Shown: piece by piece, positions 13,537-18,637 of the stretch | How positions within the stretch are numbered: position 1 is the stretch's first letter | Layout: each line of letters starts with the position of its first letter | Source of the DNA: an uncultured Oscillospiraceae bacterium | GTDB lineage: Bacteria > Bacillota > Clostridia > Oscillospirales > Ruminococcaceae | Reading direction: 5' to 3' | Length of the DNA stretch: 18,637 nucleotides | Assembly (NCBI GenBank): GCA_910579545.1 | Contig: CAJTVI010000052.1 | Coordinates: forward strand, 1-18,637 | The notes under the pieces: model-generated | The model's database searches: none | Seen by the model: the letters and a program-made list of their open reading frames with translations, nothing else | Told to the model about the DNA's origin: nothing | Translations under genes and position numbers: made by a program

Positions 13537-14643
13537 TCATTCCAAAAGCTCGCAGAGGATGCTGTTCTGGATCAGCATGCCGCGCGGGGTCAGGGCCAGC
13601 ATGCGGCCATCGAACCGGGCGTACCCCGCCCCGCAGCTCTTTTTTACAAATTGTATTTGTTTTGCTGTAAACTCCCTGCCGTATTTTTCCTTGAGAGCCG
13701 CCAGGTCCAGCCCGGCGCGCAGGCGCAGCTGGAGCATGATGTAGTCCTCGGCGCCGCAGCCGCCGTCCGGCACCGGCCGGGCGCGGCCGGCCACAAAGGC
13801 GGCGGTGTCGGCCGGCCAATAGAACCGGCGGCTGCCAAGGCAGCTGTGGGCCGCGGGGCCAAGGCCGAGGTAGTCGCCGCAGTTCCAGTAGATGAGGTTG
13901 TGCCGGCCCTCCTGGCCGGGGCGGGCAAAGTTGCTGATCTCGTACTGGCTAAAGCCGGCCTTTTGCAGCTGTTCAGCCGCGTAGAGGTAAAACTCCGCCG
14001 CCTCGTCCTCGCCGGGCAGGCCGGCGGGGGGGCGGGCCGCAAAGGCGGTGCCGGGCTCGATCTTTAACAGGTAGGCCGAGATGTGCTGCGCGCCCCCTTC
14101 GGCCAGCAGGGCCAGGGTCTCGTCAAACTCGGCGTTGGTGTAGCCGGGCAGGGCCAGCATGATGTCGCCGCTGACCCGCTCGAACCCGGCGGCCCGGGCC
14201 ATGGCCAGCGCGGCGCGGCTTTGGGCGGCGGTGTGCCGCCGGCCCAGCCGGGCAAGGCTGTCGTCCCGGGCGGTCTGCACCCCAAGGCTGAGCCGGTTGA
14301 CCCCCGCGGCCCGCCAGCCGGCCAGCAGGCCGGGGGTGAGGGCATCGGGGTTGGCCTCCAGGGTGACCTCGGCGCCGGGCAGGGGGCGGGCGGCCTGCAA
14401 AATGCGGTCCACCTGCCCGGGGGCCAGCAGGCCGGGGGTGCCGCCGCCAAAGTAGACGGTGGCCGGCCGCGCGTCCCCGGCCAGCCGGAAGGGCCCGGGC
14501 TCCTCCCAAAACCGGCGCAGGGCGGTCAACAGCGCGTCGATGTACGCATCCGGCACATCCCGGCAGCCGCCGCGGGAATAAAAGTCGCAGTACCGGCATT
14601 TTGACCGGCAGTACGGGATGTGCAGATACAGGCCGAACCCCAC
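13537..14643 (-). CDS. hemW: HemW-like radical SAM heme chaperone (formerly HemN-like oxidase)
   Basis: The product has 368 residues from a GTG at 14641-14643; an AAAGG site lies about 12 nt upstream and no ATG is available, so the start is only moderately sure. The radical SAM motif CRSKCRYCDF places the [4Fe-4S] ligands at Cys12, Cys16 and Cys19, and the GGGTP SAM motif is at 66-70. LSLGVQ and HISAYLLKIEPGTAF are typical of the HemN/HemW group, and the late C-terminal region matches the HemW_C domain. There is no extra N-terminal Cys-containing extension of the true oxygen-independent coproporphyrinogen oxidase, so HemW, which binds and inserts heme, is preferred. No other heme genes are nearby. 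It is divergent from the BI-1 family gene and shares an overlapping promoter region with it. Confidence 0.92.
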   Translation of the reverse strand: MGFGLYLHIPYCRSKCRYCDFYSRGGCRDVPDAYIDALLTALRRFWEEPGPFRLAGDARPATVYFGGGTPGLLAPGQVDRILQAARPLPGAEVTLEANPDALTPGLLAGWRAAGVNRLSLGVQTARDDSLARLGRRHTAAQSRAALAMARAAGFERVSGDIMLALPGYTNAEFDETLALLAEGGAQHISAYLLKIEPGTAFAARPPAGLPGEDEAAEFYLYAAEQLQKAGFSQYEISNFARPGQEGRHNLIYWNCGDYLGLGPAAHSCLGSRRFYWPADTAAFVAGRARPVPDGGCGAEDYIMLQLRLRAGLDLAALKEKYGREFTAKQIQFVKKSCGAGYARFDGRMLALTPRGMLIQNSILCELLE

Positions 14644-14756
14644 GCCGCGCCGCCTTTCCCCCCAGCGCGCGGGGCGGGGCCGGCCGGCCGGATGCCGGGA
14701 TGGGGCCGCCGCCTTTTTTGCGCCGGAAAAAAATTTACAAAACCTACACTGTTTCT

Positions 14757-14785
14757 ATTATAAAGGGTTTTGCTTTTTGGTGCAA
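14757..14785 (-). promoter_or_regulatory. Promoter for hemW
   Basis: On the minus strand TTGCAC (14785-14780) is followed after 17 bp by a perfect TATAAT (14762-14757). The predicted transcript starts about 105 bp before the hemW GTG. The site interleaves with the divergent promoter of the BI-1 gene. Confidence 0.65.
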
Positions 14786-14798
14786 GAAAGTGTATACT
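14770..14798 (+). promoter_or_regulatory. Promoter for the BI-1 family gene
   Basis: TTGCTT (14770-14775) is followed after 17 bp by TATACT (14793-14798), in an AT-rich island. The start point would be about 40 bp before the ATG. It overlaps the hemW promoter on the opposite strand. Confidence 0.6.
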
Positions 14799-14844
14799 AA
14801 TCTCTATACGCTGATCTCACAGATGCAAAAGGAGGCAGTTTGAG

Positions 14845-15597
14845 ATGAACGAACCGAACAATATGTACCAAAACGAGCCGGCGTTTTCGCCCTTTGCGGA
14901 GAATGCCGTCTTTGTAACGATGGAGCAGTATGTGGCCAAGACCTTTTTGTGGATGTTCTTAGGGCTTTTGACCACCTTTGGGGTGGCCTTTGGGCTGGCG
15001 ATGAACTTCCTCTCCTCCCCGGGCGACAGCCTGGTGTATAAGATGTTCTCGGTGCCGTATATGTCCATCATCCTGCTGGTGGCCGAGCTGGGGGTGGTCA
15101 TCTGGCTGAGCACCCAGATCAGCAAGATGGCCGCCGGCACCGCCACCGCCCTGTTTTTTGCCTATGCGGTGCTCAACGGCATCGTCTTTTCGTCCTATTT
15201 TATCGTGTACGACCTGATGAGCCTGGTCTTTTGCTTTGCGGCCGCGGCGGTGTATTTTGGGGTGATGGCGGCCTACGGCTACCTGACCAAAAAGGATCTG
15301 TCCGGCTGGGGACGGATGCTGTTTGCCGGGCTGATCGCCATGGTGATCATCTCGCTGCTGGGCATGTTCATCGGCTTTGGCATGTTTGAGATCGTGGTGT
15401 GCGGGCTGGGCATCCTGCTGTTCTTGGCCATCACCGCCTACGACACCCAAAAGGTCAAGGCCTACTACTACCAGTTCGCAAACGACGCCGAGATGGCCCA
15501 CAAGGCATCGATCTTTGGCGCGCTGAACCTGTACCTGGATTTCATCAACCTCTTCCTGTATATCATCCGGCTGCTGGGCAAGCGCAACAACAACTGA
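14845..15597 (+). CDS. Bax inhibitor-1/YccA family membrane protein
   Basis: The product has 250 residues and starts at ATG 14845 with a strong AAAAGGAGG site 10 nt upstream. After a 30-residue soluble N-terminus it has seven hydrophobic segments, the pattern of the BI-1/TMBIM family. The family hallmarks are AYDTQKVK in the sixth helix (Asp200) and NLYLDFINLFLYIIRLLG in the last (Asp232). These correspond to the two conserved Asp of B. subtilis YetJ that gate a pH-sensitive calcium leak. It acts in the cytoplasmic membrane; its physiological role in bacteria is not settled, and in other species it is tied to FtsH quality control or ion balance. It stands alone, divergent from hemW, with its own promoter and a clear terminator. 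Confidence 0.93.
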   Translation: MNEPNNMYQNEPAFSPFAENAVFVTMEQYVAKTFLWMFLGLLTTFGVAFGLAMNFLSSPGDSLVYKMFSVPYMSIILLVAELGVVIWLSTQISKMAAGTATALFFAYAVLNGIVFSSYFIVYDLMSLVFCFAAAAVYFGVMAAYGYLTKKDLSGWGRMLFAGLIAMVIISLLGMFIGFGMFEIVVCGLGILLFLAITAYDTQKVKAYYYQFANDAEMAHKASIFGALNLYLDFINLFLYIIRLLGKRNNN

Positions 15598-15635
15598 CAC
15601 AAGCGTACCAAATCAGGGGTACGTTTCATTGCCGA

Positions 15636-15657
15636 TCCAGGGGGCACGCCCCCTGGA
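15636..15657. repeat. 22-bp GC-rich near-palindrome
   Basis: TCCAGGGGG (15636-15644) pairs with CCCCCTGGA (15649-15657) across CACG. It is followed by CCCCC and then by the terminator. Its form resembles GC-rich intergenic palindromes common in gut Clostridia; whether it recurs in this genome cannot be seen here. Confidence 0.65.
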
Positions 15658-15667
15658 CCCCCATCAC

Positions 15668-15698
15668 GCCCCATGCAATAATGCATGGGGCCCTTTTT
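15668..15698 (+). terminator. Rho-independent terminator of the BI-1 gene
   Basis: A perfect 10-bp stem, GCCCCATGCA (15668-15677) with TGCATGGGGC (15682-15691), closes an ATAA loop and is followed by CCTTTTT. It lies 70 bp after the BI-1 stop codon. Confidence 0.85.
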
Positions 15699-15745
15699 AT
15701 GGATGGCCCATCCGTCTAATTTTCAAAACATGCCCATAAAGGGGG

Positions 15746-15768
15746 TCTGGGGGCCATAGGCCCCCAGA
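15746..15768. repeat. Perfect 10-bp-stem hairpin
   Basis: TCTGGGGGCC (15746-15755) pairs with GGCCCCCAGA (15759-15768) around ATA. It follows the terminator and precedes the lipoprotein promoter by 28 bp. No T-run follows it, so it is not an obvious terminator; insulation or a repeat-family member is possible. Confidence 0.6.
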
Positions 15769-15796
15769 TTGGCAATCGGCCAAGGCCCAAACCGCC

Positions 15797-15823
15797 TTGA
15801 CAGGCTGTACTGTAAGATATAAT
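15797..15823 (+). promoter_or_regulatory. Promoter for the lipoprotein gene
   Basis: A perfect TTGACA (15797-15802) and a perfect TATAAT (15818-15823) are separated by 15 bp, shorter than the usual 17. The AT-rich stretch then runs to the gene start. The short spacer may weaken it or point to activator dependence. Confidence 0.6.
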
Positions 15824-15863
15824 ATTTTATTGTATTGCAAATTGTATAGTGGGGGTGTTTTGG

Positions 15864-17006
15864 ATGGCAAAACTGGGAAAGCGCGCGGGGGCAGGCGGCA
15901 TCTTCCGCGGGCGGTTTTGGCGGGTGCTCACGGCGGCCGGCCTTGTGCTGGCCGTCTGGCTTGCCGCCGGCTGCGCCGGAAAACCGCGCCAGATCACCGG
16001 CCTTGTAACCGAGCTGCGGTTTGAGGACGGCCGGCTGTCGGCGATTTTCCTCCAAACGCAGAGCGGCGAACCCGCCGCTCTGCTGCTGACCGACGAGACC
16101 CGTGCCTTTCCGCCGGAAGGCGGCGCATGGACGGCCGAAGAGCTGCGCCGTGCCTTTGAGGCGGCGGTGGGCCCGGACGTGCAGATCACAGCGGCCTGCG
16201 CCGGGCGCGGGCAGACCCTGACCGCCGGCGACGGGGCGCAGGTTGCCGCCCGCCCGGCCCAAAGCATCGAGATCACCGGCCGGCTGAACCGGGGCGCGGC
16301 CGCCCTTGCGGACGGTACGGTCCTGGACGTTTTTGTGGACACGGCCTTTTCTTCCCGCAGCTACCGGCTGCCAGACGGCACCGAACTGCTCTGCGCCAAG
16401 GACCCCAGCGGCCCCGCCAACACCTATGTGGGCGGGGTGGAAAGCCTGGACGCGCTGGATGAAGCCGCCCGGCAGCAGGTGCTGGCCTTTTACGAGGCGC
16501 GGGGCCTGCTGTACAACGAGCAGGCCGAGCTGGAAAAGGTATACGCCCTGTACCGGCAGCTGGGTGCGGAGTTCTGCTCCGGCCTGGCCGACCAGACGGT
16601 AAGCCCCAGCGCATCCAGCGACCGGGTGCTCTACCTGCTCACGGCCGTGACCCTGCCCACCGGGAGCGAAAACGGCAACCGGGTGTACGAAGAGCGCCGC
16701 TGCGACGCCTTTGACCGGGCAACCGGGGCGCGGATCGACCCCTGGGCGCTGTTTACCCTGCCCCGGGAGGCCGTGATCCAGACCCTGCTGGACGAGGCCG
16801 GCGTCCCGGCCGGCCCCCAGCGGACCGGGATGGAGGCGGCCGCGTGGGACGGGCGGATCGTCTTTTTGCCGGACGGCCTCTCGGTGACCTTTGAGCCGGG
16901 CACCCTGCCCGGCCAGCCGGAGGCCACCGGCTTTTCACTCGGCTATACCCCCGCGGTGCGGGCGGCGATCCAGAGCTGGGCGCTGCCGCAAACCGAAACC
17001 ACCTGA
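15864..17006 (+). CDS. Predicted lipoprotein with DUF3298/RsiV-like C-terminal region
   Basis: The product has 380 residues from ATG 15864, preceded by a GGGGGTG purine run; a GTG at 15849 in the same frame lacks a ribosome site and is less likely. A basic N-terminus and hydrophobic stretch end in the lipobox LAAGC, with Cys37 as the lipidation site, so the mature protein is anchored outside the membrane. The middle part is unrecognised. Residues about 250-375 resemble the DUF3298 domain of RsiV- and PdaC-type proteins: Tyr/Asp-rich strands, DPWALFTLPREA, then FLPDGLSVTFEPGTLPG and a final aromatic-rich strand. This is a by-eye match and weak in places. It could be a sensor or polysaccharide-binding lipoprotein. 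It is monocistronic, with its own promoter and terminator. Confidence 0.75.
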   Translation: MAKLGKRAGAGGIFRGRFWRVLTAAGLVLAVWLAAGCAGKPRQITGLVTELRFEDGRLSAIFLQTQSGEPAALLLTDETRAFPPEGGAWTAEELRRAFEAAVGPDVQITAACAGRGQTLTAGDGAQVAARPAQSIEITGRLNRGAAALADGTVLDVFVDTAFSSRSYRLPDGTELLCAKDPSGPANTYVGGVESLDALDEAARQQVLAFYEARGLLYNEQAELEKVYALYRQLGAEFCSGLADQTVSPSASSDRVLYLLTAVTLPTGSENGNRVYEERRCDAFDRATGARIDPWALFTLPREAVIQTLLDEAGVPAGPQRTGMEAAAWDGRIVFLPDGLSVTFEPGTLPGQPEATGFSLGYTPAVRAAIQSWALPQTETT

Positions 17007-17072
17007 CCCCCCGGTCCGGGCGGAATGCGGAGGGAGTGCGCCTTCCCTGGCAAACCAGCCCTTTTGCGGCAG

Positions 17073-17127
17073 AACCCCCATGCCCCCGCGGCTAAAAACC
17101 GCGGGGGCATGGGGGTTCCTATTTTTT
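17073..17127 (+). terminator. Strong terminator after the lipoprotein gene
   Basis: A perfect 19-bp stem (17073-17091 with 17099-17117, core CATGCCCCCGCGG) closes a CTAAAAA loop and is followed by CCTATTTTTT. It lies between convergent genes. The minus strand lacks a T-run after the stem, so it works best for the lipoprotein. Confidence 0.88.
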
Positions 17128-17161
17128 ACGCCGCCGCGCGCTTGTCCAGAAACAGGGCCCC

Positions 17162-17641
17162 TCAGGGCAGGTGCGCGGCCAGCTCCTCCGCGGTGTCCCG
17201 CATGCCCCGCCGGAACCAGACCTCAACCCAGCCGTACAAAAAGAACCCCACATAGGCGGAGGCGTAGGCCGCCGCCAGCTCCTGCCCCGGGTCAAAGCCG
17301 CACAGGTCCAGCAGCACGTCCCTGAGCAGGTGGGTCAGCCCCCGCTCGTTCAGCAGGCCGTAAAACGCCCGGTTTTCCTCGAGATGGCAGAACACCAGCC
17401 GGACCGTCTCCTTCACCGACCGGTCCGGAAGGCTTTTGCACTGCTCGATGCAGCCCCCGAACAGCTGCCGGATGTATGCCTTGAGGATCTCCTCCTTATC
17501 CGCGTAATTGCGGTAAAAGGAGGTGCGGCCCACCCCGGCCCTGCTGCACAGCTCACTGATGGAAATCTCCGCCAGTGGATGGAGGCGGTTGAGGAGTATC
17601 TTGACCGGTATCTGCCGGTGGAATGATAGCCCGCGCGGCAA
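17162..17641 (-). CDS. TetR/AcrR-family regulator, probably 5'-truncated
   Basis: The longest frame gives 159 residues from a TTG at 17639-17641. It has the TetR DNA-binding helix-turn-helix at about 27-53, with ISISELCSRAGVGRTSFYRNYADKEEIL close to the family pattern. An all-helical C-terminal part ends WFRRGMRDTAEELAAHLP. TetR proteins are usually 180-200 residues and begin with a basic stretch before helix 1. Here only about 20 residues precede the signature, they include Pro13, there is no ATG or ribosome site, and an in-frame TAG lies at 17648-17650. Upstream is the terminator of the HTH gene, leaving no room for a promoter. I infer that the 5' end was lost when the HTH/SLOG module arrived, making this a probable remnant; a functional TTG start is the alternative. 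No obvious target gene adjoins it. Confidence 0.65.
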   Translation of the reverse strand: MPRGLSFHRQIPVKILLNRLHPLAEISISELCSRAGVGRTSFYRNYADKEEILKAYIRQLFGGCIEQCKSLPDRSVKETVRLVFCHLEENRAFYGLLNERGLTHLLRDVLLDLCGFDPGQELAAAYASAYVGFFLYGWVEVWFRRGMRDTAEELAAHLP

Positions 17642-17649
17642 AACACGCT

Positions 17650-17696
17650 AAAAAAGAACAGCTCTACGGTTTGCACACAAAACCCGCAGAGCTGTT
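17650..17696 (-). terminator. Terminator of the Xre-type HTH gene
   Basis: AACAGCTCT (17657-17665) pairs with AGAGCTGTT (17688-17696), extended by CGG/CCG after one mismatch. On the minus strand it directly follows the HTH stop codon and leads into CTTTTTT. A shorter TTAT on the other side makes it weakly bidirectional. Confidence 0.82.
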
Positions 17697-17900
17697 TTAT
17701 TCATCGGGGAAATACTCGGCAATCTCTTCCAGCCGGCAGCCCAGCGCCGAACAGAGCTTGTTCAGCGTCTTTGTTTCCGTGTTGTCGTTGGCCCGCAGCC
17801 GCCGGACGGTCCTGCTGTCGATGCCGCACCTTTCCCTGAGCTGGTAGGTGGAAATGCCCCTTGCCTTCATCAGTTCCCACAGCTTATCAAAAACGATCAC
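17697..17900 (-). CDS. Xre/Cro-like helix-turn-helix repressor
   Basis: The product has 67 residues from a GTG at 17898-17900, preceded by an AGGGGGTGGGG purine stretch. The open frame reaches 18020, but that extension covers the promoter region and is not protein-like. It is a single compact Xre-type HTH domain: FDKLWELMKARGISTYQLR forms helices 1-2, GIDSRTVRRLRAN the recognition helix, and TLNKLCSALGCRLEEIAEY the closing helices. Small proteins of this type are common in Firmicutes, often on mobile elements, and bind DNA as dimers. It is transcribed away from the SLOG gene across a 98-bp region full of palindromic sites, so it most likely represses the SLOG promoter and perhaps its own. A terminator follows its stop directly. 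Confidence 0.88.
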   Translation of the reverse strand: MIVFDKLWELMKARGISTYQLRERCGIDSRTVRRLRANDNTETKTLNKLCSALGCRLEEIAEYFPDE

Positions 17901-17911
17901 AGCCCCACCCC

Positions 17912-17929
17912 CTGATTGACACCAATCAG
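17912..17929. promoter_or_regulatory. Inverted repeat over the SLOG promoter -35 box
   Basis: CTGATTG (17912-17918) and CAATCAG (17923-17929) are perfect inverted arms around ACAC. They cover the -35 hexamer at 17916-17921. A dimeric regulator bound here would block RNA polymerase. Confidence 0.55.
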
Positions 17930-17944
17930 TATGGGGGTTATAAT
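17916..17944 (+). promoter_or_regulatory. Perfect-consensus sigma-A promoter for the SLOG gene
   Basis: TTGACA (17916-17921), a 17-bp spacer and TATAAT (17939-17944) match the sigma-A consensus at all twelve bases. Transcription would begin near 17951, about 48 bp before the SLOG ATG. So strong a promoter implies a repressor, and operator-like repeats overlie it. Confidence 0.82.
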
Positions 17945-17974
17945 CTCCATAGTTAAGGGGATATAATCCCCATA
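17934..17974. promoter_or_regulatory. Pair of 18-bp operator-like repeats
   Basis: GGGGTTATAATCTCCATA (17934-17951) and GGGGATATAATCCCCATA (17957-17974) match at 16 of 18 bases and are spaced 23 bp start to start, about two helical turns. The second contains perfect arms GGGGAT/ATCCCC. The first covers the -10 box and the second lies just past the predicted start. They are the likely sites for the adjacent HTH protein. Confidence 0.68.
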
Positions 17975-17998
17975 TCGAAATCAGGGGAGCTGGCTGCA

Positions 17999-18508
17999 AT
18001 GGTGGAACGCTGCTGTGCATTTACGGGGCATCGCCCAAAAAAATTTCCCTGGGGCTATAACGAGGCAGACACCCGGTGTGCCGGCCTGAAAAGCTCCCTC
18101 GGCAAAGAAATTGATAAGCTGGTAAAAGCTGGGTATACAGACTTCTTTTCCGGCATGGCAGAAGGGGCCGATACCTGGGCGGCACTGGCGGTTCTTGCCC
18201 TGAAAAAAGAAAATCCGGCACTGAAACTCCACTGCATCCTGCCCTGCAAGGGGCAGGCGGACAGGTGGTCAGCTTCGGCGCGGGAGCTCTATTTTTCTAT
18301 TCTGACGCAGGCGGATGAGGTTGTCTATGTAAGTCAGGAATACAGTGAGGGATGTATGCTGAAACGCAACCGCTATCTGGTCGATCATGCCGCCTGCCTG
18401 CTGGCTGTCTACAACAACGAGCGGCGGGGCGGGACAGCGATGACCGTGCGATATGCAGAGAAGCTGGGAAGGCGCATCATTGTGCTTGACCCGGCCGATT
18501 CACTTTGA
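17999..18508 (+). CDS. SLOG-family protein (DUF1273/YpsA-like)
   Basis: The product has 169 residues from ATG 17999 with a GGGGAG site 9 nt upstream. It has the SLOG Rossmann-like layout. An N-terminal strand and FTGHRP turn (8-13) are followed by KKFPWGYNEAD, then a second strand with the glycine-rich SGMAEGADTWAA (51-62) where a nucleotide or ligand phosphate would bind. LPCKGQADRW (81-90), RNRYLVDHA (123-131), LLAVYNN and GGTAMTVRYAEKLGR (144-158) complete the family pattern, and length is normal. SLOG proteins are proposed to bind nucleotide-derived ligands, and some relatives act in stress, lysine decarboxylase-like (LOG) or defence roles; the role of this branch is unknown. It is divergent from an Xre-type repressor gene and followed by a very strong terminator. 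Codon use is less GC-rich than in the rest of the window, which suggests transfer. Confidence 0.88.
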   Translation: MVERCCAFTGHRPKKFPWGYNEADTRCAGLKSSLGKEIDKLVKAGYTDFFSGMAEGADTWAALAVLALKKENPALKLHCILPCKGQADRWSASARELYFSILTQADEVVYVSQEYSEGCMLKRNRYLVDHAACLLAVYNNERRGGTAMTVRYAEKLGRRIIVLDPADSL

Positions 18509-18533
18509 ACGGTATCCGCCCCCTTGTTTTCCC

Positions 18534-18580
18534 CCAAACAAAACCCCCCGCGGCTTTTGGCCGCGGGGGGTTTTGTTTGG
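18534..18580 (+). terminator. Very strong terminator after the SLOG gene
   Basis: A perfect 21-bp stem (18534-18554 with 18560-18580, core CCCCCCGCGGC) closes a TTTTG loop. The ascending arm has an A-rich stretch and the descending arm has TTTTGTTT, so slippage-prone tracts lie inside the stem, as in compact bidirectional terminators. It is 25 bp after the SLOG stop. Confidence 0.8.
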
Positions 18581-18620
18581 AAGGTGAGTCTATAAAAGAA
18601 CAAGGAAATTGCTTTTGGAT

Positions 18621-18637
18621 GGCCGGCTTTGCCGGCC
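18621..18637. repeat. Hairpin at the right window edge
   Basis: GGCCGGC (18621-18627) and GCCGGCC (18631-18637) form a perfect 7-bp stem around TTT at the last bases of the window. What follows is not visible. No gene was found in 18509-18637 apart from this hairpin and the terminator. Confidence 0.6.

Noticed and set aside
13343..13819. Minus-strand frame rich in Lys-Gly-Arg (KGRKRAEKGRKK)
   Set aside because: It is an out-of-frame reading of hemW that runs into the GGCC-T(n) repeat array. The Lys-rich stretch is simply the repeat translated.
14823..14843. Six-codon leader frame ATG..TGA just before the BI-1 gene
   Set aside because: It spans the ribosome binding site of the real gene and has none of its own; chance is the simplest explanation.
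17171..17626. Plus-strand frame ending in a helix-like tail (NLRQWMEAVEEYLDRYLPVE)
   Set aside because: The tail looks protein-like, but the rest of the frame is antisense to a clear TetR domain and carries no motif. It might be a fragment of another gene's end at an insertion junction; not supported enough to list.
1..18637. CRISPR array, phage structural genes, transposase, tRNA or rRNA
   Set aside because: No regularly spaced repeats, no integrase or transposase motifs, and no tRNA-like or rRNA-like conserved sequence was seen on either strand.

Overview
The window looks like part of a chromosomal contig from a GC-rich gut-type Clostridia (Oscillospirales/Ruminococcaceae-like, e.g. the Faecalibacterium-Gemmiger-Subdoligranulum neighbourhood). 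This is inferred from the GC-rich codon use combined with Firmicutes-style AAGGAGG ribosome binding sites, sigma-A promoters and a Firmicutes gene set: NifS-type desulfurase plus rhodanese-less ThiI, two-subunit fumarase, BDH-type iron alcohol dehydrogenase and an HTH/SLOG module. No rRNA, tRNA, CRISPR array or transposase was found. The first 12 bases match the end of an Illumina adapter, so the left edge is a sequencing artefact and the first gene is cut there.

Layout. Positions 1-4705 hold a leftward run: cysteine desulfurase, thiI, cinA and a second, shortened CinA-like gene whose signature residues have changed. A sigma-A-like promoter sits at 4677-4705. Between this run and the next lies a 184-bp imperfect palindrome (4725-4908), MITE-like in form. 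Positions 4911-13324 are a second leftward run: iron alcohol dehydrogenase, a 67-residue membrane protein, fumarase alpha and beta, then three tandem paralogous GT-C membrane glycosyltransferases of about 590 residues. The third run is leftward hemW (13537-14643), divergent from rightward bax1/yccA-family BI-1; their promoters overlap.

Positions 15598-15863 carry a stack of GC-rich hairpins, one of them a clear terminator, followed by a promoter for a lipoprotein with a DUF3298-like C-terminus. A 19-bp-stem terminator separates that gene from a convergent TetR-type regulator that seems to lack a proper 5' end. The last kilobase is visibly richer in A+T than the rest. It holds a compact module: an Xre-type HTH gene and a divergent SLOG (DUF1273/YpsA-like) gene, a perfect-consensus promoter, palindromic and repeated operator-like sites over it, and strong terminators on both sides.

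How the genes fit together. Desulfurase plus ThiI is the known persulfide relay for tRNA 4-thiouridine in Firmicutes. The fumarase pair and the alcohol dehydrogenase fit fermentative C4/aldehyde metabolism. The three glycosyltransferases probably decorate a cell-surface polymer using polyprenyl-linked sugars. The most unusual items are the degenerate CinA paralogue beside true cinA, the glycosyltransferase triplication, the long palindromic element, and the self-regulated HTH/SLOG module that may have truncated tetR on insertion.
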